This document shows positions 11,461-22,690 of a stretch of DNA of 64,000 bases, piece after piece. Source of the DNA: Phytophthora quininea (lineage: Eukaryota; Oomycota; Peronosporomycetes; Peronosporales; Peronosporaceae); assembly GCA_011947345.1 (NCBI GenBank), contig JAAVTG010000620.1:248001-312000 (forward strand), written 5' to 3'. Position numbers and translations under genes: made by a program. The first letter of the stretch is position 1. Every line of letters starts with the position of its first letter. The notes beneath the pieces are model-generated. The model made no database searches and had not been told where the DNA came from. It saw nothing but the letters and a program-made list of their open reading frames with translations.

Positions 11461-11961
11461 TTATTTTCCTTCCGCTGCTCCTGTCCCAAGCTGGAGCTGC
11501 TGCTTGACCATCGCGACCAGCTCGTCATCCGTCAACTTGGCCGCTTGGGCCCATGGCGGCGGACGCAGCTGCACTTGCTGCATGCTCTGCATGATGGCCT
11601 TCCTGGTGTCCTCCTCCATTGCTGAATTTGGTTCGTTGTTGTCCTCCTGCTGTATGTTTTCCTCGGCACTCTCCTCCTCTTCAGCCTCAGCAGCACTGAC
11701 AGTGTCCTCTTCGTCGTTCGAAAAAGGCCTCTCAGCCTCGCTGTTCACTGGAGACGACGGCAGCAGCACATAGGTCTCGAACCCTCCGACTGCTGCGCTC
11801 GCACTGTCGTCGCTGTCGCTGCCTGCGGATTCCGCATCTCCCTGCGAGTTCACAGGGCTAGCAGCCTCTGCAGACTGGGCGGAGGGTGTGCTCTGAGCCA
11901 CAACAGCAGCGTACTCGGCCTCCAGGGCAGCCAGCGCATCGAGCTCGGCACCGTTTTGCAT
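11461..11961 (-). CDS. Small acidic protein between the tubulin genes
   Basis: 166 residues from the only in-frame ATG (11961). The frame continues open upstream for 129 nt without another ATG, so an extra 5' exon is possible. The sequence is rich in Glu, Asp, Ser and Ala (for example EAEEEESAEEN), with a short helical C-terminus (LTDDELVAMVKQQLQLG). No family recognised. It lies within the spacer of the inverted tubulin pair and is transcribed in the same direction as copy 1. Confidence 0.5.
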   Translation of the reverse strand: MQNGAELDALAALEAEYAAVVAQSTPSAQSAEAASPVNSQGDAESAGSDSDDSASAAVGGFETYVLLPSSPVNSEAERPFSNDEEDTVSAAEAEEEESAEENIQQEDNNEPNSAMEEDTRKAIMQSMQQVQLRPPPWAQAAKLTDDELVAMVKQQLQLGTGAAEGK

Positions 11962-12187
11962 CCCGGAATGTATGCTTGCTCGGTTGCACAGACTTGGGGG
12001 TTGAAGACCTCGCCACTTGTCGGACTCAGAAATATCTGAGACCAAGGCATTTTCCTCCAATCTATGCCGACCTGACTCATTTTCGTCCAATCAACACCGC
12101 AGCGCGCCCTCCATTCAAACTTTTGAAAACCATCGCACTCCCTTTCCCGCGTCTGCTCCCTTTCTCCCTCGTCGCTCACTATCCAAC

Positions 12188-12206
12188 TCGACTGCAAGCG
12201 CCCTCA
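12188..12206 (+). promoter_or_regulatory. 19-base element shared by both tubulin promoters
   Basis: TCGACTGCAAGCGCCCTCA is identical to the minus-strand element at 11189-11207. It lies 80-98 nt upstream of copy 2, directly after a weaker initiator-like CTCACTATCCAAC. Most other flanking sequence of the two genes has diverged, so its conservation suggests a core promoter role. Confidence 0.5.
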
Positions 12207-12285
12207 TAACGTTTCCAGTTGTCGTGGTCTCCTAACAACACCTTCTCTTCACCGTCAAGCCAAGCCAAGACATCAACCAGCAACC

Positions 12286-13638
12286 ATGCGCGAGATCCTG
12301 TCCATCCACCTCGGCCAGGGCGGCATCCAAGTCGGCAACGCCTGCTGGGAGCTCTACTGCCTCGAGCACGGCATCCAGCCTGACGGCCAGATCCCCAGCG
12401 ACTCGGACGCCATGGGCGACGACTCGTTCTCCACCTTCTTCTCCGAGACGGGCTCCGGCAAGCACGTGCCGCGCGCCGTGTTCGTGGACCTGGAGCCCAC
12501 GGTCTGCGACGAGGTGCGCACCGGCGCCTACCGCCAGCTCTACCACCCGGAGCAGATCATCTCGGGCAAGGAGGACGCCGCCAACAACTACGCCCGAGGC
12601 CACTACACCATCGGTAAGGAGGTGGTGGACCTGGTGCTGGACCGCGTGCGCAAGCTGGCGGACGCCTGCACGGGTCTGCAGGGCTTCATGGTGTTCAACG
12701 CCGTGGGCGGCGGCACCGGCTCCGGCCTGGGCTCGCTGCTGCTGGAGCGCCTGTCGGTGGACTACGGCCGCAAGAGCAAGCTGGGCTTCACCATCTACCC
12801 GTCGCCGCTGCTGTCGTCGGCCATCGTGGAGCCGTACAACAGTGTGCTGTCGACCCACTCGCTGCTGGAGCACACGGACGTGGCTGTGATGCTGGACAAC
12901 GAGGCCATCTACGACATCTGCCGCCGCTCGCTGGACGTCGAGCGACCCACCTACAGCAACCTGAACCGCCTCATCGCGCAGGTGATCTCGTCGCTGACGA
13001 CGTCGCTGCGCTTCGACGGCTCGCTGAACGTCGACATCACCGAGTTCCAGACGAACCTGGTGCCGTACCCGCGCATCCACTTCATGCTGAGCTCGTACGC
13101 GCCCGTGATTTCGGCCGAGAAGGCCTACCACGAGCAGCTGTCGGTAGCCGAGATCACCAACAGCGCCTTCGAACCGACGTCCATGATGGCCAAGTGCGAC
13201 CCTCGCCACGGCAAGTACATGGCCACGTGTCTGATGTACCGTGGTGATGTTGTCCCCAAGGACGTGAACGCTGCCGTGGCCACCATCAAGACGAAGCGCA
13301 CGATCCAGTTCGTGGACTGGTGTCCCACTGGTTTCAAGTGCGGCATTAACTACCAGCCGCCGTCGGTGGTGCCTGGCGGCGACCTGGCCCGCGTGCAGCG
13401 TGCGGTGTGCATGATCTCGAACACGAGCGCCATTGCCGAGGTGTTCTCGCGCATCGACCACAAGTTCGACCTCATGTACGCGAAGCGTGCGTTCGTGCAC
13501 TGGTTCGTCGGCGAAGGTATGGAGGAGGGCGAGTTCTCGGAGGCTCGCGAGGACCTGGCTGCTCTGGAGAAGGACTACGAGGAGGTGTCTGCTGAGACGG
13601 CCGAGGGCGAGGACGAGGAGTTTGGCGAGGAGTACTAA
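12286..13638 (+). CDS. Alpha-tubulin (copy 2)
   Basis: Intronless, 450 residues, with the same protein sequence as copy 1 as far as I can compare by eye. Only a few synonymous differences are visible, mainly in the last third (for example around 13240). It includes GGGTGSG, serine at position 40 and the terminal EEY. Flanking sequences differ from copy 1 immediately after the stop and from about 11 nt upstream of the ATG, so identity is confined to the coding region. This points to recent gene conversion or strong homogenisation. Confidence 0.97.
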   Translation: MREILSIHLGQGGIQVGNACWELYCLEHGIQPDGQIPSDSDAMGDDSFSTFFSETGSGKHVPRAVFVDLEPTVCDEVRTGAYRQLYHPEQIISGKEDAANNYARGHYTIGKEVVDLVLDRVRKLADACTGLQGFMVFNAVGGGTGSGLGSLLLERLSVDYGRKSKLGFTIYPSPLLSSAIVEPYNSVLSTHSLLEHTDVAVMLDNEAIYDICRRSLDVERPTYSNLNRLIAQVISSLTTSLRFDGSLNVDITEFQTNLVPYPRIHFMLSSYAPVISAEKAYHEQLSVAEITNSAFEPTSMMAKCDPRHGKYMATCLMYRGDVVPKDVNAAVATIKTKRTIQFVDWCPTGFKCGINYQPPSVVPGGDLARVQRAVCMISNTSAIAEVFSRIDHKFDLMYAKRAFVHWFVGEGMEEGEFSEAREDLAALEKDYEEVSAETAEGEDEEFGEEY

Positions 13639-13837
13639 GCGGAATGAACACCCAATCATGACGATGTGCTATCGTGGTCATTACCGTAGCGTGGCCATTA
13701 CCTTGCTAGAAAACTGGTGAAGTTGAAGAAGACAGCCGATAGCATTGACCTTCAGACGTGTTTGCTTGTCATGGAATATTTTTAGTGACTTGTGTAGCGA
13801 TGGCTGGAAATACCTTGTTGAAAGAGGGATAAACGAC

Positions 13838-15331
13838 ATGGCTCCCACGCGAAGCAAGAGCACCAAGCCTCCGGTAGGACGAAAGGTAAAGCTTAATGCC
13901 ATCGTCTAGTGTTGGGACTGTTAGCTGACGTGTTCATCCAGCCTACAACTGCAGATGACAACACAGCCAAGTTTCGTAGCAAGATTCTGGGGCTGAGCGC
14001 CGTAGCGGAACAGAACTCGGTGGTTCCGTCCTTCGACGAGTACGGACTTGCTGTCGAGCAGAAGGACGTCGTGACGCAGCTCAATGAAGAGCTTGCTCGG
14101 AGACAGGTATGCCTAGTTTTGTGGTGTCTACGTTGTTATCCTCCTTTGTTGAGTCTATCCTGTTCCTGACGTGTAGGAAAGCTACGTCCGACGAGAGCGG
14201 CAATATAAAGTCCGCATTACCGAGCTAGAGACTTTGCTCTCGGATTCGCGTGCCAAGAAAAGCAAAGAGAGCGCGCTGGACGCATCGATGGATCGCGTTC
14301 GCGCCATGCACCGCAGCATTATGGACAGCGTCGACCAAGTGCAGGACCGAACCAGCAAGATTTTGCAAGGCACGTACGTGCTGCTGGGGTTGGCGGATTT
14401 GTCTGCTCAGCTGACTTATTTTCTTGTCGATTTCTTTTCTACAGAGCAAGAGAAGGATCTACTCCGAGCATTCCGAGCGCGTCTGTACAGTGTGCAAGAA
14501 GAGCTCGAGTCAGAGAAGAATAAGACTGATGACGGAGCTTCCGCTTGGATTGAGAAAAGCAAACAGCTCGAAACCGAGGTGGAGTGGACCAAGGAGTTGG
14601 CCGACCGTCTTGACAGGCTAAACCAGAGTCTGACGAGAGAGAATCAACGCCTAAAGACGCAGTTCTCGACCCAAGAAAACGATCGCGAATTCCTCGTAAA
14701 ACAACTCGTCACAGTCAAGAAGGATAATGTATCGCTGCGTGCAGAAGTCGAGTCGCTTCGACAGCAAATGGATCAACTACGAGACGTGGGGCATCTGCCG
14801 CAGCACCCCTCCACTCATAGTTTGTTTGCTACGGCTTCGACCAGCTCGCTGCCGAAGGTTCACTATCGGGATTCGTCTAATCTCTCGTTTACTAGCAACC
14901 AAATGCGGCCAAACACAGCTGCAGGAGGCAACGCGTTGGCATTGGCATCAGACAGCGACAATCGGTACAAAGAGATCATCAAGCGCCTCAAGCGCCTGCT
15001 AGAAGTTGAGCGACGGAATTTGCAGCAAGTTCGGACAGCCTACAAAATAGAGCTGCAGAACCACACCGAGCTCGAGGTGATCCTGAAGGAATGCGTCCAA
15101 GACGTACGCAGCGACGTCGCGTATGCTTCCCAGCTCCCGGTGTTGTCGCCGGCCAGCAGTCACAGCTTGTTGGGCAGTCCCATGGTCAGTCGCCAGTCCG
15201 ACAGCCGACTCAACCCGAACGAACGACAGCAGCTAGTCGAGAAATTGCTGGAGAAGGAGCAATTGCTGAACTTGCTGACCGCCAAGGCGTTCCCCGTGCG
15301 CAATGGCAAACGACGTGGTGACCCCTACTGA
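13838..15331 (+). CDS. Coiled-coil protein, 4 exons
   Basis: Exons 13838-13885, 13942-14106, 14177-14369 and 14445-15331 join to 430 residues. The first two introns are normal. The third starts with GC rather than GT (CAAG|GCACGT) and is 75 nt, in frame and stop-free; no GT donor gives the right phase. Long heptad stretches cover residues 55-260 and 315-370, separated by a Ser/Pro-rich linker. The family is not recognised; centrosomal or flagellar coiled-coil proteins look similar. Just after the stop another frame reads GEAVSPEEVARLLTDVSSLG before its own stop, which may be the true C-terminus if a base is missing near 15325. Confidence 0.68.
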
Positions 15332-16332
15332 CAGGAGAGGCCGTTTCGCCGGAGGAAGTGGCAAGATTGCTCACCGACGTTTCGAGCCTCGGCAAGGAGG
15401 GACCGTGAAGCAGTTGTGCCGTTGGACGCGATGCTGGTTGGAGGCGACTAGCATTATCAACGGCAGCAATGAAGTTGTAGCCGGTGAAAACTTTTTGCGA
15501 TCACCGGGACAAACAATTCCTTGTTGTGGAGATTTTGTTTCCATGCGATGAACTCTGGTAGAAGAAAAGTTATCGGCAGTCCAAATTTTTCATGAGAGCG
15601 CTGAAGAATTTGTTCGAGAGCGTTTCCTTGGCGACTTTTCAAGATCACAGGATCCTGTTCGAGCAACTCCAAGCGCCAGGCATAGGAAAATCAAATCATA
15701 TTCTCAGCGTTGCTCGATCAGGGGGCAATCAAGTTGAAGTGCTCTTGAAACGGCGAGAATGCGAGCGACTTCTGCGTAAAAATTACGTTTCCACGGCTTT
15801 CATTTAGGAAAAAGGGAAAGTTTCCTCGCACGACGATTTTCATTCCGCGGCATCAGCATGGTCTTGTACGGACGAGCACAGGCAAACGTCTGCTGTCGAT
15901 AAAATTCTTCTACGGACTAGAGCGCCAGTTTACCGCTAAACTGGCACTGACTACTTGACTGTTTGCGATCGGCTCCTCTCGGCAAAGTGAACGTTCCAAA
16001 CGGCTCGCCATCGGAAACGTGCCAAACTCATTCGAAACGCAAAGCGTTCTCGATTTACTTGCTGCCGGTTTGCAATCACTACATGTTCGACGTCGCTGTC
16101 AGTGCAGCGCAAGTCCTTCGTGGCGTGTGCTTTTGCCATGGTTCGAACCCCAGAAAACTGTCGTGCACAGCCGTTTCTAAGATACGTTCGCAAAAACACT
16201 GCGCCATTTGTCGAGCCATTCGGAGTCCCATCTGTCGCAATCTTTCGAGGATACTGTCGCCGCGCGTGTTCAAGCGATCTTCCAGAGGCTCACTCCTCGT
16301 TTTCGTCGCTCGTGTACAAGCAGTTGAACTCC
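15332..16332. other. Intergenic region with a perfect hairpin
   Basis: About 1 kb with no gene I can support. A short open stretch at 15592-15807 shows no family features. A perfect stem-loop lies at 15924-15945. From 16102 the frame is open in phase with the RWP-RK gene and may belong to its 5' end. Confidence 0.4.
15924..15945. repeat. Perfect 9-bp stem with 4-nt loop
   Basis: GCCAGTTTA, loop CCGC, TAAACTGGC. It sits in the intergenic region between two plus-strand genes. It could act as an RNA hairpin near a 3' end or as a protein-binding palindrome; no further support. Confidence 0.5.
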
Positions 16333-17403
16333 ATGTCCATACTGGAACACTTCGATGCCTACGAACCGCTGCCGCCGTTGAACTTGCAGGCGTTCACGGC
16401 GCTGGAAGACGTGTACTTGCAGCGTCCGAGCAACTGCCACGACGGACTCGCCGCCAAAGTGCACGCGGCTCGGAAGAGCGCCTTCCTGTCCATGTCGCCC
16501 ACCAGCAACTTCGAGGCCTTCAGCCACCACTTCCACCTGCCGCTCAAAGTCGCCGCCGAGAAGTTCGGTGTCCGCGCCACCGCCTTCAAGAAACGATGTC
16601 GTGCCATCGGCATCCGCCACTGGCCGTACCGCAAAGTGCGCAGTCTCAAGCGATCTCTGCAAGAGCTCAACCGCCTCAAGGAGCAGGCGCCACTTAGCCA
16701 CAAGCAGCAGAAGCAGTTTGACTCGGTCAAAAGTCAACTGGACAAACTCATGGCCCCCGACACCTACGGACTCGACGGGTCGGGAAGGCTCTGCGACTAC
16801 CAGCACTTGTTCGCCAGCGACGACGACTTTGACGACGCAGACGGCGACTCGGACGACGGCAACGACTCGGTCGCGAGTCCACGCTTCAGTGACGACCGAG
16901 TGTTCGACTGCACCGTCAGTCCGACCGACGGTGGCAGTAAGACGTTGAGAGAGGTCATCCCGGCCGGGTCGGCGCATCTGCGCTCCATTCGCAGGAGCCA
17001 AGTGCTGCACTTGCCACCGGCGCACTTGACCAAGACCTTCTTTGGGGAAGAGTTGACCACGACGTCGCAGTGTGCTCGAAGTATGGTTGGCTTCGGTAAC
17101 CCCAGTGCAGTCGAGAAGGCGGCGGCTCTCATCATGGAAACCCCACCCGACAGTCAGCCCAGGTACCGAGTGCAGCGCTATTTCAAAACGGAGGCAGATC
17201 GCGACCAGGCCGTGGACTACCCGCCTAGTGCCTATGACAACGCCAATCTGGACTACCAGCCTACAGACGCAAAGTACACGCGTTCTCTAAACGATGCCGA
17301 CGACGAGTTCACTGCGCACGCCAACCAAGTGGACTACAGCAGCGAGCGGTTCTTTGACGATGTCTTCTTGCAGATCTCGCCAGACTACGGATGCCTCGTC
17401 TAA
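16333..17403 (+). CDS. RWP-RK domain transcription factor
   Basis: 357 residues from the ATG at 16333; in-frame ATGs at 16102 and 16138 could extend it. The RWP-RK domain lies at residues about 55-100: LPLKVAAEKFGVRATAFKKRCRAIG followed by the motif. RWP-RK proteins bind DNA; in plants they control nitrogen response and gametogenesis, and oomycetes have their own set. Here the hallmark reads HWPYRK, with His in place of the first Arg. A coiled helix after the motif, an Asp-rich stretch (about 155-180) and a tyrosine/aspartate-rich C-terminus follow. No introns. Confidence 0.85.
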   Translation: MSILEHFDAYEPLPPLNLQAFTALEDVYLQRPSNCHDGLAAKVHAARKSAFLSMSPTSNFEAFSHHFHLPLKVAAEKFGVRATAFKKRCRAIGIRHWPYRKVRSLKRSLQELNRLKEQAPLSHKQQKQFDSVKSQLDKLMAPDTYGLDGSGRLCDYQHLFASDDDFDDADGDSDDGNDSVASPRFSDDRVFDCTVSPTDGGSKTLREVIPAGSAHLRSIRRSQVLHLPPAHLTKTFFGEELTTTSQCARSMVGFGNPSAVEKAAALIMETPPDSQPRYRVQRYFKTEADRDQAVDYPPSAYDNANLDYQPTDAKYTRSLNDADDEFTAHANQVDYSSERFFDDVFLQISPDYGCLV

Positions 17404-17615
17404 AGTGAAAGCATTTCCGTGTTCAGATGGTCGAGGACGATCGCTCTTCCATCGCGATCGACTTCGGAGTCCAAGTGGTTTGCAGCATTGCCAGGTGTAG
17501 TGTGAACAACGGAAAATAGCCACATAAGAAGCAATACCTTGTAATGTAGCTCGGATTTCATCTTTCATTAGAACCAGAATGCGATACCTCCGGAAACTAC
17601 TTCTTCAAACTCTGC

Positions 17616-18638
17616 TCAGCCGCTGGTCGAGTTGGTCGAGTGGGGCAAAATTCCCAGGTAGTCCTTCTTGTTCTTGGGGTACCACTTGTAGTACGAGACC
17701 AAAGCGATGGCCAGCGCAAGCGCCAGGATCACAAACACCAACAGGACTCGACTCGTGAAAGCCTTGCATGCCATCGAGCGAATGTGACCTTTGGCATCTT
17801 CGGTGTCTTCGTGCGCTTGAGTCACCTACAGCACCAGAAAAAAGCGCGTTGTCAGGTATATCTGATTGACAACGATGCTGCATGCAGACTCACATTGACT
17901 TCAGTGTGCTCCAGCTGGTTGCGCTGCTGCATCAAATTGTTCGCGACGTTCTCGGCTGAAGGTTTACAGCAGCAAATCAGTTCCCCGAATCCACATCATC
18001 AATCACGACAGGCCTACCGATGGCTTCCGTGTGAGCAAGTGTACGTTGAGCGTCGTCAAGATGGCGACCATTTCGATCGATACGGTCAGCACAGCGCTCC
18101 ATTTGCTCTTTCTGCAGCGACACACAAGCTCCAAGTCAGCTCCAAGCAACAAAGAACTCTACAATGGGATCTCAAACCTACCGTGGTCGCATCTTTCGAG
18201 GAGTCCGCTGTGGTTCCTGCACGGGCATCGCCCACCAGCATCTCCTTCTGCAACGACGAGTTCAACTTGGTCAGTTGAGTGCGGCACTGGTGGACCTGCT
18301 CCGTCATCCTTCTCTTTGCAGCTGGCGCTCCGGTCTTCGCTTCATTTTCCAAGATGCGGAGCTAAGAACAGTACAAGATGAGCTCGACTCGGTCAACAAC
18401 AGCATGGGCAGTAGACGTACGTATCGCTCCACTTCACCTACGTGGTTTCTTGCAGCCACGACAAGCTCCTCACGTTGCCCTGCTGCTCACCACATCAAAA
18501 CTTTATCAACAAGTTTCCACGGCAAACAATTGCTGGATTGAAGTACATACCAGCGCAGTGAGCGTACTCATCGATCGCCTTGATCGCGTCTTGTCGAGCA
18601 TTCTCGAAATCCTCGAGGTATCCGTCGAACGTGGTCAT
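17616..18638 (-). CDS. Qb-SNARE, Vti1-like
   Basis: Six exons join in phase: 18638-18551, 18479-18421, 18361-18182, 18111-18018, 17955-17894 and 17825-17616, giving 230 residues. The N-terminus (MTTFDGYLEDFENA) and three-helix region resemble the Vti1 Habc domain. The SNARE helix spans about residues 125-190 with QQRNQLEHTE around the zero layer and a central Gln. A single membrane anchor follows (VLLVFVILALALAIALVSYY) with a short 20-residue lumenal tail. Qb-SNAREs drive fusion in Golgi, endosome and vacuole traffic. An NPSN-type assignment is the main alternative. Confidence 0.8.
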
Positions 18639-18848
18639 GGTTTCTTCTTGTCGCTCAACTGTGAAGTAGTGAACTCGTTTGAACCAAGTGTCGACAGGGC
18701 TAAACTGGGACGAGCGAAAGAAGCATTTCGCTCAGTCTCACATTGCGAAACACCTGCAGGTTGGGGCGCTATCACTATCTTGCCGTTGTATTATGTCGCA
18801 AGTCCTTACAACTTTTTAAGTCTGTGCACATTTTAACGTTCATTCCAG

Positions 18849-21800
18849 TCACCGCAACTCCAACGGGTCCGTATTGAGTTGACTCTCAAGCACTTGCAGT
18901 TCGCGATTCATTTTGGAAATCGCAGCTAGATGCAGCGGAAGTGGCGACTGCCTCTCCATGGTGACTGGGTGTATCGTCAGATACGACTGCGCGTGGAAAT
19001 CACGTAGGATTGCGCTCATGGTGCTCGGTGGTGCCGACTCAGTTACCTCGCCGTCATTAGATCCGGTAGACTCCAGCAGCGCCAGTAGTAGCGTCACTTT
19101 CAGCACTCTGGACTCGCGTTTTCGCGCGAGTGTGTGCTGGCCGTGCACAAGAGAGGTCGTCTTCCATGCATTGCTGCCGGTATAAAACACGGCGCGACTG
19201 CTATCGCGAACTTTTGAGCTCTCGCGCGGCGATATGACCGAGTACCCGAAGTTGTCAGTCACGTATAATGATGCCAAAGTCGGGTGCTCGCGCACTTGCA
19301 CTTCTTCATTTGATGCCGTGTCGAGCTGCATGAGTAAGACAGACGATAAAAGAGATCTATACGCCGGGGTATCGTCTCGTCAAGCCTGTGGGAGCGCAAC
19401 TGCTCCCACGCAGAGTGCTCATCGTCGTCCATCGCAGACCTCCCAGCGGCAGCCGCCAATCGCGTTAGGATAAGGGCCGCATTTTCGCCAAAGAGCGCGA
19501 AGAACTGCAGCACCTTGCGCATCATCTCAAGCAATGCGTTCTCGAGCCCGTTCTGGTCTACTGGGATCATGTACGTCTCAAGAATCGATCCAATCGCATC
19601 AGTGCAACTACAAGCGATCCACTTACGATCTTCTGACAACAGATATCCGCCATAGATGTAGGGAGGCTCCACCTCGGCTTCTTCAGCGCTGCCGTCAGCT
19701 CTCCAATCTGCTAGATGGTACAAACGCTCACAAAGAAAGCGAGACTGACCGGCACTAGCATTGGAAGACGCATCGGCCGGTTTTAAGATCATGTTTTCGT
19801 ACACCCGGTCATACAGACTGAAACAGTTTGGCATCAGCACAAATGGACTTGGGTTCATATCCACTTCGTACAAATCGTCCAAGTAGACCAGCTCCAACGT
19901 CACGCTGTTTCTCCAACTGCCGACATCTGACAGTGGAGCTCCGAACAGACCCCTGGAGAACGCACCCAGAGCCCACAGTTTGTGCTTCACATCGCTTCGA
20001 CGGAGCGGCACCACTAGATACACGACGTTAGCCACCGCCGATCTGGAGAAGGCTTGTGTTTTTTATTGCGCCAGACGATAGGACAGGGTTTAACAACTCA
20101 CCTGCCGAGCGGAAGTTCGCAAAAGGGTCCATCATGCTCTCGGCGCAGTCAACGAGAAGCAGCCCGTTCGAAGCGTCCACGTTTGTATAGCAGTTTCCTT
20201 CACCTGGCCCAAATCGATCGGAGCCAGATCGCCCATGTGGCACTGCGCATACATGCTGCGAAAGCACGTAAAGTAGGAGAGAGCGAGGGAGGCGAGCCAC
20301 TGCGACGGAGACTGCGGGCAAACGATCACATAGTCCACTGGTTTGGGAGCCGCGACGGGATGCAAGTCACGTAATAAATATTCCGAAATGATCGCCGGCT
20401 CGATGTTGTAGCTTGACTCCAGCGTCGATACGCACAACTTGGGGTTTCTTCCACTCGCACGCACTCTATTCGCTTTACTGTGCTGTCGCTTGGCTTCATC
20501 GGTGCTTGCACATATTCCTCAAAACTCATCCACCGCCGGTCACGGCCATTCTTCTTGTCATCAGTGCCATGCTTGTCTTCCTTTTCTAAGGACGACGTAA
20601 GTCTTTGCAGATACGGCTGCACCCGATCCACCATTTCACTCTTATCCAGCTCGCTAGCAGCACTGATTTGAATGCTGGCGTGACTAGACCACGCTGTAAT
20701 TCCATTCGGCTCTTGTCGCCATGTTACTACAGCGTCCGAAGCCGCGACCTGAATCCCCAACGCAATTTCATCGTCCCGTAACTTGAAGTGGTCTGACTGA
20801 TTCCAGGCCTTAATGGCCTCTTCACTCGCATCCTCTTGAAATTTTGCGTCGTCGAACGCGAGAAGAAGCTGACGTTGACGGATCTTCTTTTGCTGGCGGC
20901 TATTTTTCGGGTACTGAAGCAGCTTGTACTCGGATCGCCAATACTTGAACCGGTCCGAGCACAAATGAAGGCGCAGCTGCTGAGCCGTGGCGCTGTTGAC
21001 TGAAAGTCGCCCCACACCCAAGCGAAGTGCCGACGGAACGAAAGCTTCGGCAGTTTGTGCAATTTTTACCTTGGGAGACACGCTAGTGGTCAAGCTTTCT
21101 TCGATCTTCCCTTTGGCTTCTTCATCCACGTAATCTTGAAGCGCTTGGAGCAGCGGGTGCGTCTTTACTGGTCGGCCATCGAGCACCTCCTGTTGTTCAT
21201 TGTGGGAAAGCGACTCCACTAACGACACCGCCACACTCAAAGGTTTCGTATCACTTTTCGGCTTGGAAGAAACAGGCGCGGACTTGAACAGAGATGCCTT
21301 GGCTAGAGAGTACAGTTGGGATGGATTTAAGTCGCCATTGGCAGTCCCATTCTTTGGAATCGGCATTTTCATACTCGAACCGGTTCCATTAGGCATGGAT
21401 GAGCCAAACGTCAGCGACAGCGTCAAATCTGACGCAGCTTTTACTTTGGAGCTACGCCGCCGCCGCTTAAAGCGCCGTACTTCAGAGTCAACACGAAGGT
21501 GCAGGTCGTTGTCATGCGGAAACGTCATACGGATAATTTGGCTCGTAGCTTCTGGCGTGTTCACGTGAGTGTCTGGCGACGTTGGTACGAACGCCTCATC
21601 ATTCTCTGCTGAGTCAGTGCTGTCTCGTTTCCGCTTCGCTTTTGCTGATCCACTAGTCACGGGACGTCGCAGTAGCTCGTCTGTTTCGACCTCCTGATCC
21701 TGTGCTGCGTCATCTTCATCCTCATCTGCGTCCTCCTCATTTTCTTCCTTTTTCGCTAAATCTTCCTCGTTTCCAGCACCCCCTTCACTGTCATCCATCC

Positions 21801-22690
21801 TGCGCTTATGCCGGCGCTTTGCCACCGCTCGAAACCACGGCGCTACATCCGTATATTTGGTCTCTGCAATAATCCGCGGCACCAATCCATCACTTAAATG
21901 CCATACGTCCACCATAGAATGATCATATCTAGGCGGCAGTCCTACCAGCCTCTCCCAGGAGGCTCGCAAGTCGCCCAGTTCCTCTTCTCTATCGCTATTT
22001 GACACCACCTCGCGCTCTTTTCTTACCACATCCACCGTCACTGTCAACACATTCGACGGCTCTAATAATCTGAAAAACAATTGAAACGCCGGCGTCGGGA
22101 ACTCCTCCTCCAGGTACACTTCGAAGTGGTTGAGCCTTGTCAGCGATGGACACCGGAAGACGAACTTGTCGTCATTCGGCTCAAAGTAGCCGTCACTCTG
22201 CCGTACAAACTCCTTTTGAGTCGCGAATTTCCTGTCCATGACAGCCGCCAGAGCAGCGAAAAGCTGCTGCTGGATCTGCTTCTCCAAGGGCTCCTCCTCG
22301 GCCGTCCACGAGCCAGAGACGGTCTCTTTGACTCCCGTGGGGGTTCGACAGAGACTCCACTCTGTGTACCATTGACTATGAAGACCCAGAGCTCGCCGCT
22401 CGCGGGGGCGTCAGCCGCAGGCTCCGTCAACACGCAGAGCGCTCTCCGCTGCTGCAGCCTCTTGGAATGCACCGTAAGGGCCGAGTCTTTGTGGAGAGCT
22501 GTGGCCAGTCTCTTACTCTTCTTCACCAGGTCTTCAGCCACGGGCGCATGGGCGTACACGTGCCATTCTAAGGACACCAAGTCACACTGAAGGAGGGTAC
22601 GGAAGTAAAAGCCAAAACGTTAAGACCAAGAACTGGGTAAGGGGAGCAGAGAGAGTGACGCACCAGTGCGAAGGTGGAAGTGAGCGCCAT
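18849..22690 (-). CDS. MED13: Mediator complex subunit 13 (MED13-like)
   Basis: Exons 22690-22664, 22586-22432, 22375-20102 and 20052-18849. Three single-base losses interrupt the frame: near 20441-20447 (CCCC/AAA), 20211-20213 (TTT) and 19366-19369 (CCCC), all in homopolymers. Adding them gives exactly 1,221 codons. The C-terminal PIWI-like module is clear: KPVDYVIVCPQ, then CHMGDLAP, VVYLVVPL, RKWIACSCTDAIGS and ALILTRLAAAAGRS, with YVTDNFGYSVISP near the end. MED13 links the CDK8 kinase module to core Mediator and represses transcription. The middle is acidic and basic low-complexity with nuclear-type signals. Start MALTSTFAL sits in a short first exon. Confidence 0.78.

Larger units (their letters stand above)
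9773..13638. repeat. Inverted repeat formed by the two tubulin genes
   Basis: Arms are 9773-11125 and 12286-13638, 1,353 bp each, nearly identical and head to head around an 1,160-bp spacer. Such palindromes favour gene conversion and can collapse or mis-join in assembly. Confidence 0.9.

Noticed and set aside
12232..13659. Long His/Arg/Val-rich open frames antisense to the tubulin, thiolase and prolidase genes
   Set aside because: They mirror GC-rich coding sequence on the other strand, repeat in the antisense of each paralogue and have no domain features.
19335..19371. A 37-nt intron near the end of MED13
   Set aside because: The donor and acceptor exist but phases do not match; one missing C in the CCCC run restores the frame without splicing.
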